From NCBI GenBank assembly GCA_900767645.1, contig CAAFZY010000031.1, positions 1-25,379 on the forward strand: 25,379 nucleotides of DNA. The letters run 5' to 3'. Of this stretch, positions 1 through 6,900 are shown one piece after another. Under the pieces are notes generated by a model. The model was not told where the DNA came from. It saw only the letters and a list, made by a program, of their open reading frames with translations, and did not search any database. A program made the position numbers and the translations under genes. The stretch comes from Alphaproteobacteria bacterium (GTDB taxonomy: Bacteria > Pseudomonadota > Alphaproteobacteria > RF32 > CAG-239). Each line of letters begins with the position of its first letter. The stretch's first letter is position 1.

Positions 1-80
1 ACTTTGTTTGACCTGGATATTCGGATCAAGCCCGAATATGACAATGTGTGATGTAAAAAGCGGCTAAAATATGATTTCAT
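1..80 (-). CDS. Start of an unidentified leftward ORF (partial, runs off left edge)
   Basis: Reading leftward from an ATG at 80 the frame stays open for 26 codons to the window edge. The ATG has a strong GAGGAG Shine-Dalgarno (plus-strand CTCCTC, 91-96) and sits behind a leader almost identical to that of the pilin-like gene at 17528. The peptide (MKSYFSRFLHHTLSYSG...) is not pilin-like: there is no GRSMVEML-type prepilin motif. About 40 bases in, it runs through a palindrome of a common intergenic repeat type, so the frame may be spurious or may be a gene whose 5' end was rewritten by a repeat insertion. No function can be assigned. Confidence 0.3.
   Translation of the reverse strand, partial: MKSYFSRFLHHTLSYSGLIRISRSNK
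17..39. repeat. Palindromic repeat, alphaproteobacterial intergenic type
   Basis: ATATTCGG (17-24) and CCGAATAT (32-39) form an 8-bp perfect inverted repeat around the loop ATCAAGC. With its flanks (cctgg before, gacaa after) it resembles the widespread alphaproteobacterial intergenic palindrome of the form CCTGGATTCCGGGTCAAGCCCGGAATGACA. The match to that repeat class is from memory, not from a search. It lies inside the open frame that starts at 80. Confidence 0.5.
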
Positions 81-178
81 GATAAAAAATCTCCTCAAAA
101 AGTTGGTTTTGAAAAGATTTTAGCTCGCGTTTTTTTTTGCAATATTTACGAGTCCGTGCTGTGCATAAGTTGTAGCAA
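78..178 (-). promoter_or_regulatory. Leader cassette copy A with Shine-Dalgarno-masking hairpin
   Basis: This stretch is nearly identical to 17526-17627, the leader of the pilin-like gene, and points the same way (leftward). In RNA sense the conserved order is TACAACTTATGCACAGC, GGACTCGTAAATATTGC, an A-tract (9 A here, 10 in copy B), CGCGAGCTAAAATCT, a loop, the GAGGAG ribosome site and the ATG. Plus-strand 86-100 and 107-121 pair as a 15-bp stem that includes the Shine-Dalgarno. Where copy B has C-G pairs, copy A keeps pairing with U-G wobbles. No convincing -35/-10 was identified, so the promoter itself is not located. Confidence 0.6.
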
Positions 179-197
179 TAATCTTTCGACAGGAAAC

Positions 198-225
198 TTG
201 ACAAAAATTTTGGATATGATATTAT
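198..225 (+). promoter_or_regulatory. Sigma-70-type promoter for the HAD phosphatase
   Basis: TTGACA at 198-203, a 16-base spacer and TATTAT at 220-225 form a strong housekeeping promoter. Transcription would start near 232, which rules out a useful GTG start at 231 and supports the ATG at 249 with a leader of only about 17 bases. Confidence 0.65.
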
Positions 226-248
226 TATAAGTGCTAAATTTTATTTTT

Positions 249-1142
249 ATGACTAGTTTTTTTGAAAGTGCAGAGAACTTTGATGTTCTTCTGTTTGACA
301 ATTACGGAGTTGTCACATTCGGTCAGGGTATCAGCAAGACGGTGTTGAAGCAAATGGAAAAGCTGAAAGAAATGGGTAAAACTATCATCATACTTTCCAA
401 CTCTTCCGCATCGTCCGCCGCGTCTGAGAAAAAGTATGCCAAAAAAGGACTGCTGAAAGGTGTTCACTATGACAAGATTTTGACGTCAGGTGAATATGCT
501 TCTGAGGTTGTCCGCCGCGGCAAGCTTCCGGTTCAAGGGAAAAAGATGTTTGTGTTCGGTACCGCTAACTTTGGCCGTCCGGAAGACAAACTTCCGGATA
601 TGTTCAAAGGCACCGACTACACGGTCGTTGACAATTTGTCAGAGGCCGATTTCATCTATTGCGGAGTTCCGCAAATTAATGGTGAAGACAGAACCGTGCT
701 TGAGGATTTTATTCCTAAAATTAAGGAATGCCTTGACTCGGGGCTGACGATGCTTTGTTCAAATCCGGATTGGCGCGCCAACGAGGGCGGTCGATTTGTG
801 GTTCGTTCAGGACTTATCAGTAAAGTGTACAATGAACTTGGCGGCAATACCGTGATTTTCGGCAAACCAGGTTCAGGAATGTACAATGTCGCGCTGCGTG
901 GACTGAAGGTTTCAAAAGACAAGGTGCTGATGGTCGGCGATACATTGCGGACTGATATTCTGGGTGCTCAGCGTGCCGGAATAAAGTCTTGCCTCGTGAT
1001 TGAGGGCGGTATGACCGAGTACACTCTTAACGAACGCGGTAAAGCCGCAACCATGCCGAACGTAATCGGTATGATTTATCAGGAAGGAATTATTCCTGAT
1101 TATGTTTGCGAAAGAGTGAGTGATGAAAAGCCTCTTTTTTAA
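249..1142 (+). CDS. HAD-superfamily class IIA phosphatase (NagD-like, TIGR01459-type)
   Basis: The product is 297 aa and should be a soluble phosphatase; the substrate is unknown. HAD motifs are visible. Motif I is LLFDNYGVV, with nucleophile D17; the second Asp of DxD is replaced by Tyr, and from memory TIGR01459-type members carry an aromatic residue there (DxWGV). Motif II is IIILSNSS, the motif III lysine lies in FGKPGSGMY, and motif IV is MVGDTLRTD. A cap domain lies between motifs II and III, as in the NagD/PLP-phosphatase group. An in-frame GTG at 231 would add six residues, but it lies at the predicted transcription start, so ATG 249 is preferred. There is no clear Shine-Dalgarno. The gene is monocistronic, with its own promoter and a strong terminator. 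Confidence 0.85.
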   Translation: MTSFFESAENFDVLLFDNYGVVTFGQGISKTVLKQMEKLKEMGKTIIILSNSSASSAASEKKYAKKGLLKGVHYDKILTSGEYASEVVRRGKLPVQGKKMFVFGTANFGRPEDKLPDMFKGTDYTVVDNLSEADFIYCGVPQINGEDRTVLEDFIPKIKECLDSGLTMLCSNPDWRANEGGRFVVRSGLISKVYNELGGNTVIFGKPGSGMYNVALRGLKVSKDKVLMVGDTLRTDILGAQRAGIKSCLVIEGGMTEYTLNERGKAATMPNVIGMIYQEGIIPDYVCERVSDEKPLF

Positions 1143-1154
1143 GCAAACTCTGTA

Positions 1155-1188
1155 ACAAAAAAGCCGCTTTTTTAAGCGGCTTTTTTGT
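1155..1188. terminator. Bidirectional rho-independent terminator
   Basis: ACAAAAAAGCCGCTT (1155-1169), a TTTT loop, and AAGCGGCTTTTTTGT (1174-1188) form a long perfect stem with A- and T-tracts on both sides. It lies between the convergent HAD gene and the cysteine-rich gene and can serve both. Confidence 0.85.
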
Positions 1189-1217
1189 TTGTTTTAATGC
1201 TGATTATTCTCCAAGCG

Positions 1218-2381
1218 CTATATCCTGCTATCATCGGAAGAAGGGCATCCTTGGTAACCGTCGTTATAGTGAGGAGCCGCAAATGTGCCATTGACTACAA
1301 TGCTGCCGCATTGGGTGGATGGCGACACCACATTTTTAATTTTATAATTCGGGCATTTCTCGTTAAAATCATTGATTTTATCGGCAATCTCTTGCATGGC
1401 GTTTATGCAAGCTTGTTTGAATGCATACACGTCATTGTAATCTTTTAGATTAATAGAGGTTCTTTTGTAAGGCAGACAGCCGTCAGCCCATGAGCCGTAA
1501 CGACTTGTGTTGGTGCAGTCACCGCCGCCTTGGCGACACGTAATTCCGACTCTGCCGCCTGAGCAGCAATTTAAGTATGACAAATTGGCAATAGTGTTCA
1601 GTTTGTTCATATCAGCTTGCGCCGAGCGGCAACTGGTACACGTCGGAGAAGCGTCGGTGCCGGTGTTGTAATAGTTGACATTGCAACCGTCAAATTTAAG
1701 CTTGCTTGCGTCAGTATTGCATTTTGAGCAAGTTGCCTGTGACGGGCAAGTGGTCAGCGGGTAGTCAAAGCAGGTGTTAAGTTTTTCCAATTTCCAGCAG
1801 GTGCCGTCATTTACACATAGCGCTGAGCCGGCGGCCTCTTTGCAAGCTGCTCTGGTGTCATATAAACCGAGTTTGGGGTTGCAAGTTGATGTGGTTAAAG
1901 GACTGTAACAGCCGGTCTTGAAATCTATTAAACACATTGATGTGTTCGGGTTGGCGGCAAGGCATTCTGCAGAAGATTCATAAGTGCCGGCAGCGCAAGT
2001 GCTTCTTTTAGCCTCATAGCAGCCGTCAGCGTTGACAACGCAATCTTTGCCGGTTGCAGTTTTACAAAGCTCAGCCGTTGCATAAGAGCCGGCGGCGCAA
2101 ATGGTTTTTTCCTGACAATCGTAGCAGGTCATTCCTTTATAACTTACTTCAACACAATCTTGAGAAGATATAATTGAGGCAGAATAGCGGCCGTCGGCGC
2201 AAGACCATTCGGCGCAATGCCATTTTGAAGTATCATACGGGCAGGCTATACCGCCGTTTGGACAAGAACTTTTGGTGTAACCCAAATTTTCACATGAGTT
2301 TTCTTCAACGCAAGTTGCGGCATAAGCATCAGCAGTGCCAAAAAGAGCGCCGAACAAAGCTAAAATGATGTAAAACGGCAT
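1218..2381 (-). CDS. Cysteine-rich exported protein (paralogue of the broken gene at 8792-10235)
   Basis: This 387-aa protein starts with a signal peptide (MPFYIILALFGALFGTADAYA) followed directly by cysteine-rich sequence. The first ~280 residues carry many short disulfide-type units, for example CAAGSYATAELC and CAAGTYESSAEC. A module near residues 200-250 has the pattern C-x-DYPLT-x-CP-x4-C-x2-C, then KF-x-GC. The C-terminal ~100 residues are less cysteine-rich and include a helical stretch (AFKQACINAMQEIADKINDF). An ATG at 2405 is in frame but lies upstream of the predicted transcription start. The ATG at 2381 has an ideal AGGAGG (plus 2389-2394), so it is chosen. The protein is probably secreted or surface-exposed; whether it is an adhesin or a structural protein cannot be told from sequence. 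Confidence 0.75.
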   Translation of the reverse strand: MPFYIILALFGALFGTADAYAATCVEENSCENLGYTKSSCPNGGIACPYDTSKWHCAEWSCADGRYSASIISSQDCVEVSYKGMTCYDCQEKTICAAGSYATAELCKTATGKDCVVNADGCYEAKRSTCAAGTYESSAECLAANPNTSMCLIDFKTGCYSPLTTSTCNPKLGLYDTRAACKEAAGSALCVNDGTCWKLEKLNTCFDYPLTTCPSQATCSKCNTDASKLKFDGCNVNYYNTGTDASPTCTSCRSAQADMNKLNTIANLSYLNCCSGGRVGITCRQGGGDCTNTSRYGSWADGCLPYKRTSINLKDYNDVYAFKQACINAMQEIADKINDFNEKCPNYKIKNVVSPSTQCGSIVVNGTFAAPHYNDGYQGCPSSDDSRI

Positions 2382-2414
2382 GGTAAACCTCCTGAAAATT
2401 ATCATTTGTAAAGT

Positions 2415-2443
2415 ATTATAAACTATTTTTTTGGCTTGAGCAA
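2415..2443 (-). promoter_or_regulatory. Sigma-70-type promoter of the cysteine-rich gene
   Basis: In the leftward sense TTGCTC (plus 2438-2443), a 17-base spacer and a perfect TATAAT (plus 2415-2420) precede the gene. Transcription would begin near 2408, leaving a leader of about 27 bases to the ATG at 2381. Confidence 0.65.
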
Positions 2444-2637
2444 CTGAAAATAATATTAAAAATATTCTAAAAAGCTAAAAAGACATGCAGATTCTGCTTG
2501 CAATCAATAATTTAATGTGTTACAAGCTCTGTTCTGAAGGTTCTTTATGCATGAGCCGTTTACGGTTTCCGTGGTGAAGACAATAAGTTTTATCCGCTTT
2601 GCCCATCAAAGCATTTGAGAAAAGAAAGGAATTTAAC

Positions 2638-3144
2638 ATGAGACATGGTGATAAACATAAAAAATTTAATATGCCGAAAAGTCAGCGCAGAGCTTTGTTT
2701 TCTAATCTGACCAACGCTTTATTGACCCACGAGCAGATTAATGTTACTTTGCCGCGCGCCAAAGAATTGAGAACTTTTGCCGATAATATGATTTCATACG
2801 CTAAAAAAGGCGATTTAACCAGCCGCAGATTGGCTTTGGCTTTCTTGCGCGATAATGAAGTTGTTTCTAAGCTTTTCTCTACTTTGGCAGAGCGTTACAA
2901 AGATCGCAACGGCGGTTATACCCGCGTTGTTAAAGCCGGTTTCCGTTATGGTGACTGTGCACCGATGGCTATCATTGAATTGGTAGACCGTGATGTTAAT
3001 GCTAAAGGCGCCGCTGATTTGGCTCGCGTTGCCGCTGAAAAAGCTGCCGCCGCTGCCGCTGAAGCTGCTGCTTCCGCTCCGGCTGAAGAGGCTCCTAAGG
3101 CTGAAAAGAAAGCTAAAAAATCTAAAAAAGCTGACGCCGAATAA
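2638..3144 (+). CDS. rplQ: 50S ribosomal protein L17
   Basis: L17 of the large ribosomal subunit, 168 aa. The N-terminus MRHGDKHKKFNMPKSQRRAL and the following TNALLTHEQI, TLPRAKELR and GGYTRVVKAGFRYGD segments are typical. The conserved core ends near residue 120. A tail of about 49 residues made mostly of Ala, Lys and Glu follows. ATG 2638 is preceded by AAAGGA; an upstream in-frame start at 2599 has no ribosome site and would add non-family residues. L17 is normally the last gene of the alpha operon behind rpoA. Here 2406-2637 holds no gene, so rplQ is separated from rpoA and must have its own promoter, which I could not place with confidence. Confidence 0.95.
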   Translation: MRHGDKHKKFNMPKSQRRALFSNLTNALLTHEQINVTLPRAKELRTFADNMISYAKKGDLTSRRLALAFLRDNEVVSKLFSTLAERYKDRNGGYTRVVKAGFRYGDCAPMAIIELVDRDVNAKGAADLARVAAEKAAAAAAEAAASAPAEEAPKAEKKAKKSKKADAE

Positions 3145-3168
3145 TATCGGCAGAAAGTTTGGTCTTGC

Positions 3169-3208
3169 ACAAAAAAACGAATCGGAATTTTCCGGTTCGT
3201 TTTTTTGT
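3169..3208 (+). terminator. Rho-independent terminator of rplQ
   Basis: ACAAAAAAACGAATCGGAA (3169-3187) pairs with TTCCGGTTCGTTTTTTTGT (3190-3208) through one T-G wobble, and a T-run follows. The core (CGAATCGGAA/TTCCGGTTCG) recurs almost unchanged after the next gene. Confidence 0.85.
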
Positions 3209-3283
3209 GTTTTTTTTATGTTGCATTTTTGGCAAAACGGGTTATACTTTTAGACAGAAACCGTATAATTAATTTTTATCACT

Positions 3284-3958
3284 ATGTATAAACAAATTAG
3301 AAATTGGCTTCTCCGTATGGAAAAAACGGACAAGTCTGAACAGAAAATAACCGCCTTAATGAAAATGGCGGTACGTTATGCTTCATGGCACGATGTTTAT
3401 GGCTTTTGGTCAAAACTTGTTAAGCCTGCCGATGATAACAAATCAAACGATGCGCAGATGTATCGAATGATACAAGACCGCTTGCTTACTCCGGAATGGC
3501 CGATTTTAGGCAAGCAGTTTGTCTTCGACAATTTGGGCGAATTTGTGCAGGTGCCGAACAACGCAACGCCGGCGCAGATTAAAGCCAAGGTTAAGGAGCA
3601 TTTTGTCGGCATACCGATGTTTGTGCTGGAAAGGTCTCGCAAGTTTCGCGGAATTGCCCTTACTGCCGATTTGGTATTTGCCGGAGTCAGTGCCGCTTAC
3701 GCGCCATCTGAAGCGGTTAAAGAAAAAGCTGAAGAACTTGGTTTGCAACTTTTAACCAAGGAAGAATCGCTAATCGTCAATAAGGCTTTGTCTCAGCTTG
3801 ATTATATGCTGAAGGCAGCCGATGTCCCTTGCCTGAGCCGTTGTTTTGCATGGCTGATTGACAATAAGGACAGGTACGAGTCTTATACTATTCACAATCC
3901 GGAGCGGATTTCATATTGCTATCCGGAAGAATCGGTTTATTTGGTAGTTAAATATTAA
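3284..3958 (+). CDS. Unknown 224-aa protein, predicted soluble
   Basis: I do not recognise this family. The product is 224 aa, charged, without a signal peptide or membrane segment. It begins with a basic helical stretch (MYKQIRNWLLRMEKTDKSEQ) and has a central hydrophobic patch (GIALTADLVFAGVSAAYAPS). Codon use and the lack of overlap with other genes suggest a real gene. A perfect TATAAT at 3264-3269 lies only 15 bases before the ATG, so the transcript would have a leader of about 8 bases and no Shine-Dalgarno. No good -35 is visible. The gene stands alone between two nearly identical terminators. Confidence 0.65.
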   Translation: MYKQIRNWLLRMEKTDKSEQKITALMKMAVRYASWHDVYGFWSKLVKPADDNKSNDAQMYRMIQDRLLTPEWPILGKQFVFDNLGEFVQVPNNATPAQIKAKVKEHFVGIPMFVLERSRKFRGIALTADLVFAGVSAAYAPSEAVKEKAEELGLQLLTKEESLIVNKALSQLDYMLKAADVPCLSRCFAWLIDNKDRYESYTIHNPERISYCYPEESVYLVVKY

Positions 3959-3973
3959 ACTGCTGAATTGCTT

Positions 3974-4008
3974 AAAAAACGAATCGGAAATTCCGGTTCG
4001 TTTTTTTT
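3974..4008 (+). terminator. Rho-independent terminator, near copy of the one after rplQ
   Basis: AAAAAACGAATCGGAA (3974-3989) pairs with TTCCGGTTCGTTTTTT (3991-4006), with the same T-G wobble as the rplQ terminator, followed by a run of T. Confidence 0.85.
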
Positions 4009-4069
4009 GTTGCAGAGTTAGATTTTTACGATTACATTAAACGTAATAGCAAAATATGAGGAAAATAAA

Positions 4070-4615
4070 ATGAAAAAAGTATTTTTTTTGTTGGTGGCCT
4101 TGTGGGGTTTGTGCGGCTTTACCGGATTGTCAAATCAGACCGATGGCAATTTTACGGTGCAATCGGAAAATCGTGATTGGGAAGTGCAAATGAGCGGCTC
4201 ATCAATTAAAGCATATAATCAGGATAATCAGCTTGAGGTGGTTTTAGATATCGGCAATATGATGCCGAGCGCTCCGTTATGTGTTTCGGGCGATAAAATA
4301 AAAGATATAAAAATTAATCTGAATATTTATAAAGTGGCGCAAGCCGGTGAAAAAAATTGGCAAAAAGCATTTGAACAAACAAAAATCTATTTTTCGCGTT
4401 CGGGCGGTTCGGCGGAGCGCAAAGTTTACGGTTCATCGCTGATTAAAAATAACCTTACTTTTAAGGAAGGCACGGTGGTTAATGTCGGTAGTTTAACCTT
4501 TTTATCGCCGTTTGTGTGCAATGAGGTTGACGGCTTGCGTATGCGTATAAGCGGCATGAAAGCAGGTTACCGCAACGCGCCTACGCTTGACTTTACGATT
4601 AAAGTACAAAAATAA
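4070..4615 (+). CDS. Unknown exported protein, 181 aa
   Basis: The product has a clear Sec signal peptide (MKKVFFLLVALWGLCGFTG). Cysteine 15 could suggest a lipobox (LWGLC), but the residues that follow fit ordinary cleavage equally well. The mature part is rich in beta-type sequence (WEVQMSGSSIKAY, LEVVLDIGNMMPS, PTLDFTIKVQK), consistent with a periplasmic or outer-membrane-associated beta-sandwich; that fold is inference. ATG 4070 has a GAGG ribosome site (TGAGGAAAATAAA). I do not recognise the family. It converges on trhP with only 36 bases between them and no strong terminator. Confidence 0.6.
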   Translation: MKKVFFLLVALWGLCGFTGLSNQTDGNFTVQSENRDWEVQMSGSSIKAYNQDNQLEVVLDIGNMMPSAPLCVSGDKIKDIKINLNIYKVAQAGEKNWQKAFEQTKIYFSRSGGSAERKVYGSSLIKNNLTFKEGTVVNVGSLTFLSPFVCNEVDGLRMRISGMKAGYRNAPTLDFTIKVQK

Positions 4616-4651
4616 TGACTGTTTTTGCAGTGTTTGCTAATGCGCCGTTAT

Positions 4652-6052
4652 CTAAAGGTTGCCTTCGCACAGGGCATTAAACTCATTAAGTTTGCGCTCG
4701 TACAGCTCTTTATTTTCGCCTTGGAGCTCCGCCGGTTTGCGGGCAATTACATATTGCGGCAACAGGCGCTTAACTTCGGCTATCGGCTTGCTCCATTGTT
4801 CAGGTTTAATACGGATTTTTTTGCCTTGTCCGGCGGATACGCGCGGAGTAATCTCGCCTGTTTCGGCATCTTCAAACCGGTTGAAGGTAAGGCGCAGATT
4901 ATCAAGCCCGTGCGGAATTAAAAAGTCGATATATTCGCCGCCGTTGATATAGTTGCGAACTTCAAATATGGCGTCATCACCTTGCCATTCAACAATAGAG
5001 CCGGCAAAAAGCCATTCGCCCATGGTGCGGGTGTATTCATAATTTTGGCTGATATTGGTGAGCTTGCCGTCATGAAAGCCGAGGCAGTAACCGCGATTTT
5101 GCAGAGTGTATAAGTCAGACATATATTTAGTATAATCCCATTCTTCAGGGTTTTTGTAATAGTCGTCAATCGCTTGACGATAAGCGCGGGCAACCGTTCC
5201 GGCATAATATTCGGTTTTGTTGCGTCCCTCAATTTTGAGCGAATCCATACCGATGCCTAAAATATCATTAAGGCGCGGCATAAGGCACATATCTTTGGAG
5301 TTTAACAAATAGCCGCCGTGCTCATCTTCAACCACTTCATAATATTCGCCGGGGCGAAAGTCTTCTTCAATTAAAAAGTCAAAAGCGTTTTTGTTGTCTT
5401 GATTAATTTCAACTTCTTTAACGGTGCCGTCTTTGGCTCGCAAATGCAACTTGTAATGCCAACGGCAACAATGCGCGCATTTGCCTTTGTTGGCGCTACG
5501 GTCGGCTAAAAAGTTTGAAATTAAGCAACGACCGGAATATGACATGCACATGGCGCCGTGCACAAAGGTTTCAAGTAAAATATCGGGGCATTCATTGCGT
5601 ATTTGCTTCATTTCGGCAAAAGTTACTTCACGGCCCAGAACACAGAGTTTGGCGCCCATAGACTGCCAAAACTTAACGGTTTGCGAAGAGCAAATATTAG
5701 CCTGTGTTGAAACAAAACGGTTCAATTCAGGCGCATGTTCTTTCAGATAATAAAACACTCCGGGGTCGGCAATTAAAACGCCGTCCGGTTTAAGCGCGCG
5801 TAAAGTGTCGGTAAATTGCGGCAGCTTGGCGGCCTCTTCATTATGAATATACAGATTAAGGGTTAAGTAGATTTTTTTACCATTATCATGGGCAAATTTT
5901 ATGCCTTCTTCAATATCGGACAGAGAAAACTTTGACTGTGTGCGCAGGCTCATATCCGGAGTTCCGGCGTATACCGCATCAGCGCCGTACATAATGGCGG
6001 TTTTTAATTTTACTAATGAGCCGGCCGGAAGTAAAAGTTCTGATTTGTGCAT
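4652..6052 (-). CDS. trhP: Peptidase U32-family tRNA hydroxylation protein
   Basis: 466 aa, close to E. coli TrhP (YegQ, about 453 aa), which is needed for 5-hydroxyuridine formation at the wobble position of tRNAs. Family landmarks are the N-terminal ELLLPAGSLVKLKTAI barrel start, the U32 signature ETFVHGAMCMSYSGRC, and KGKCAHCCRW. The cysteines at 169, 176, 192, 195 and 196 are candidates for the iron-sulfur ligands of this family. EDEHGGYLLNSKDMCLMPRL and SLKIEGRNK, followed by AYRQAIDDYY, also match. RlhA is much longer (about 650 aa) and UbiU/UbiV are shorter (about 300-330 aa), so TrhP is the best choice. The ATG lies 3 bases after the stop of the upstream DUF3108-type gene and has an AAAGGA site, so the two are co-transcribed. 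Confidence 0.88.
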   Translation of the reverse strand: MHKSELLLPAGSLVKLKTAIMYGADAVYAGTPDMSLRTQSKFSLSDIEEGIKFAHDNGKKIYLTLNLYIHNEEAAKLPQFTDTLRALKPDGVLIADPGVFYYLKEHAPELNRFVSTQANICSSQTVKFWQSMGAKLCVLGREVTFAEMKQIRNECPDILLETFVHGAMCMSYSGRCLISNFLADRSANKGKCAHCCRWHYKLHLRAKDGTVKEVEINQDNKNAFDFLIEEDFRPGEYYEVVEDEHGGYLLNSKDMCLMPRLNDILGIGMDSLKIEGRNKTEYYAGTVARAYRQAIDDYYKNPEEWDYTKYMSDLYTLQNRGYCLGFHDGKLTNISQNYEYTRTMGEWLFAGSIVEWQGDDAIFEVRNYINGGEYIDFLIPHGLDNLRLTFNRFEDAETGEITPRVSAGQGKKIRIKPEQWSKPIAEVKRLLPQYVIARKPAELQGENKELYERKLNEFNALCEGNL

Positions 6053-6055
6053 AAT

Positions 6056-6835
6056 TTAATCCTTTACAGCAATGTTGGTGGCGTATGCTTTGAGTTTGCC
6101 CAACGGGGTTGATTTTATTTCAATTTTAGTTAAATACGGCAGACCTGATTTTTTATCTTTTAAAATCCAAAAATATACCGGTCGGTCGGCAGTTGTGCTC
6201 CATAATAAATCGTTATCATCTTCATCATCAAGCGCGGTAACATGCATGGAGCATTTAAGCGCTTCGCCGTTAAAGGCAATTTCAGGGTCGTTTAAGGTTT
6301 CTTTGCCTTCATCACGGATAGTTATTTTATAAGTTTTTTTGCCGTCAAAAATAGTTTTTTCCATCGCGCAGAATTGATTGTAGCTAATCTGGCGGGTTAA
6401 AACAGCAAATACGGTTTGCATATCGTAGGCATCAAAAGAAAATTCAGGCAAAGTTATATCAACCCGCTTGGGCTCGCCGTCTTTGGTGCTCAGGCGGTGG
6501 CTGATAACGCCGTTTTTATCAAATACCAGCTGTTTGGTGCGGGTGTGTGATTTGTTTTTGGTAACATAGCTATAATCTTTAGTGATAACTTTATCTTTTT
6601 TGAAAATGCCGGAGGAAGAATATGAAGCATTAAATTCGTATAAATCACCAAAGGCGCCGGCAGTGGCAACGGCAGATGAAAAATTATATTTGCTGCCGGT
6701 TAGGTCATAGTTCATATTAACCCTCGCGGCATTAAAAAAGCCGATACGCACGTTTAATTGATGCTCAATACCGGCGCAGAAGGCGGCAGATGGCAGCAGG
6801 CAGATAAAAAGTAAAAAAACAGCAATCTTTTTCAT
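6056..6835 (-). CDS. DUF3108-type exported protein, 259 aa
   Basis: A signal peptide (MKKIAVFLLFICLLPSAAFC) leads into an alternating beta-rich chain. This fits the DUF3108 group of periplasmic proteins: LNVRIGFFNAARVNMNYDL near the start, and a closing segment VYFWILKDKKSGLPYLTKI followed by KSTPLGKLKAYATNI. The DUF call comes from memory of the family pattern. Function is unknown. It is the first gene of a two-gene leftward operon with trhP (3-base gap) and is divergent from ddl across 65 bases, which must hold both promoters. Confidence 0.7.
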   Translation of the reverse strand: MKKIAVFLLFICLLPSAAFCAGIEHQLNVRIGFFNAARVNMNYDLTGSKYNFSSAVATAGAFGDLYEFNASYSSSGIFKKDKVITKDYSYVTKNKSHTRTKQLVFDKNGVISHRLSTKDGEPKRVDITLPEFSFDAYDMQTVFAVLTRQISYNQFCAMEKTIFDGKKTYKITIRDEGKETLNDPEIAFNGEALKCSMHVTALDDEDDNDLLWSTTADRPVYFWILKDKKSGLPYLTKIEIKSTPLGKLKAYATNIAVKD

Positions 6836-6900
6836 TGTTTTATGCTTTCTTAAAAGTTTGAGGCTATACTAGCAAAAAATTTGCAAGAATAAAGGAAAAA

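Noticed and set aside
231..248. GTG start for the HAD gene
   Set aside because: It coincides with the predicted transcription start and adds residues before a normal family N-terminus at ATG 249.
2946..3170. Leftward Ala/Ser-rich ORF opposite the rplQ tail
   Set aside because: A shadow of the low-complexity Ala/Lys tail of L17.
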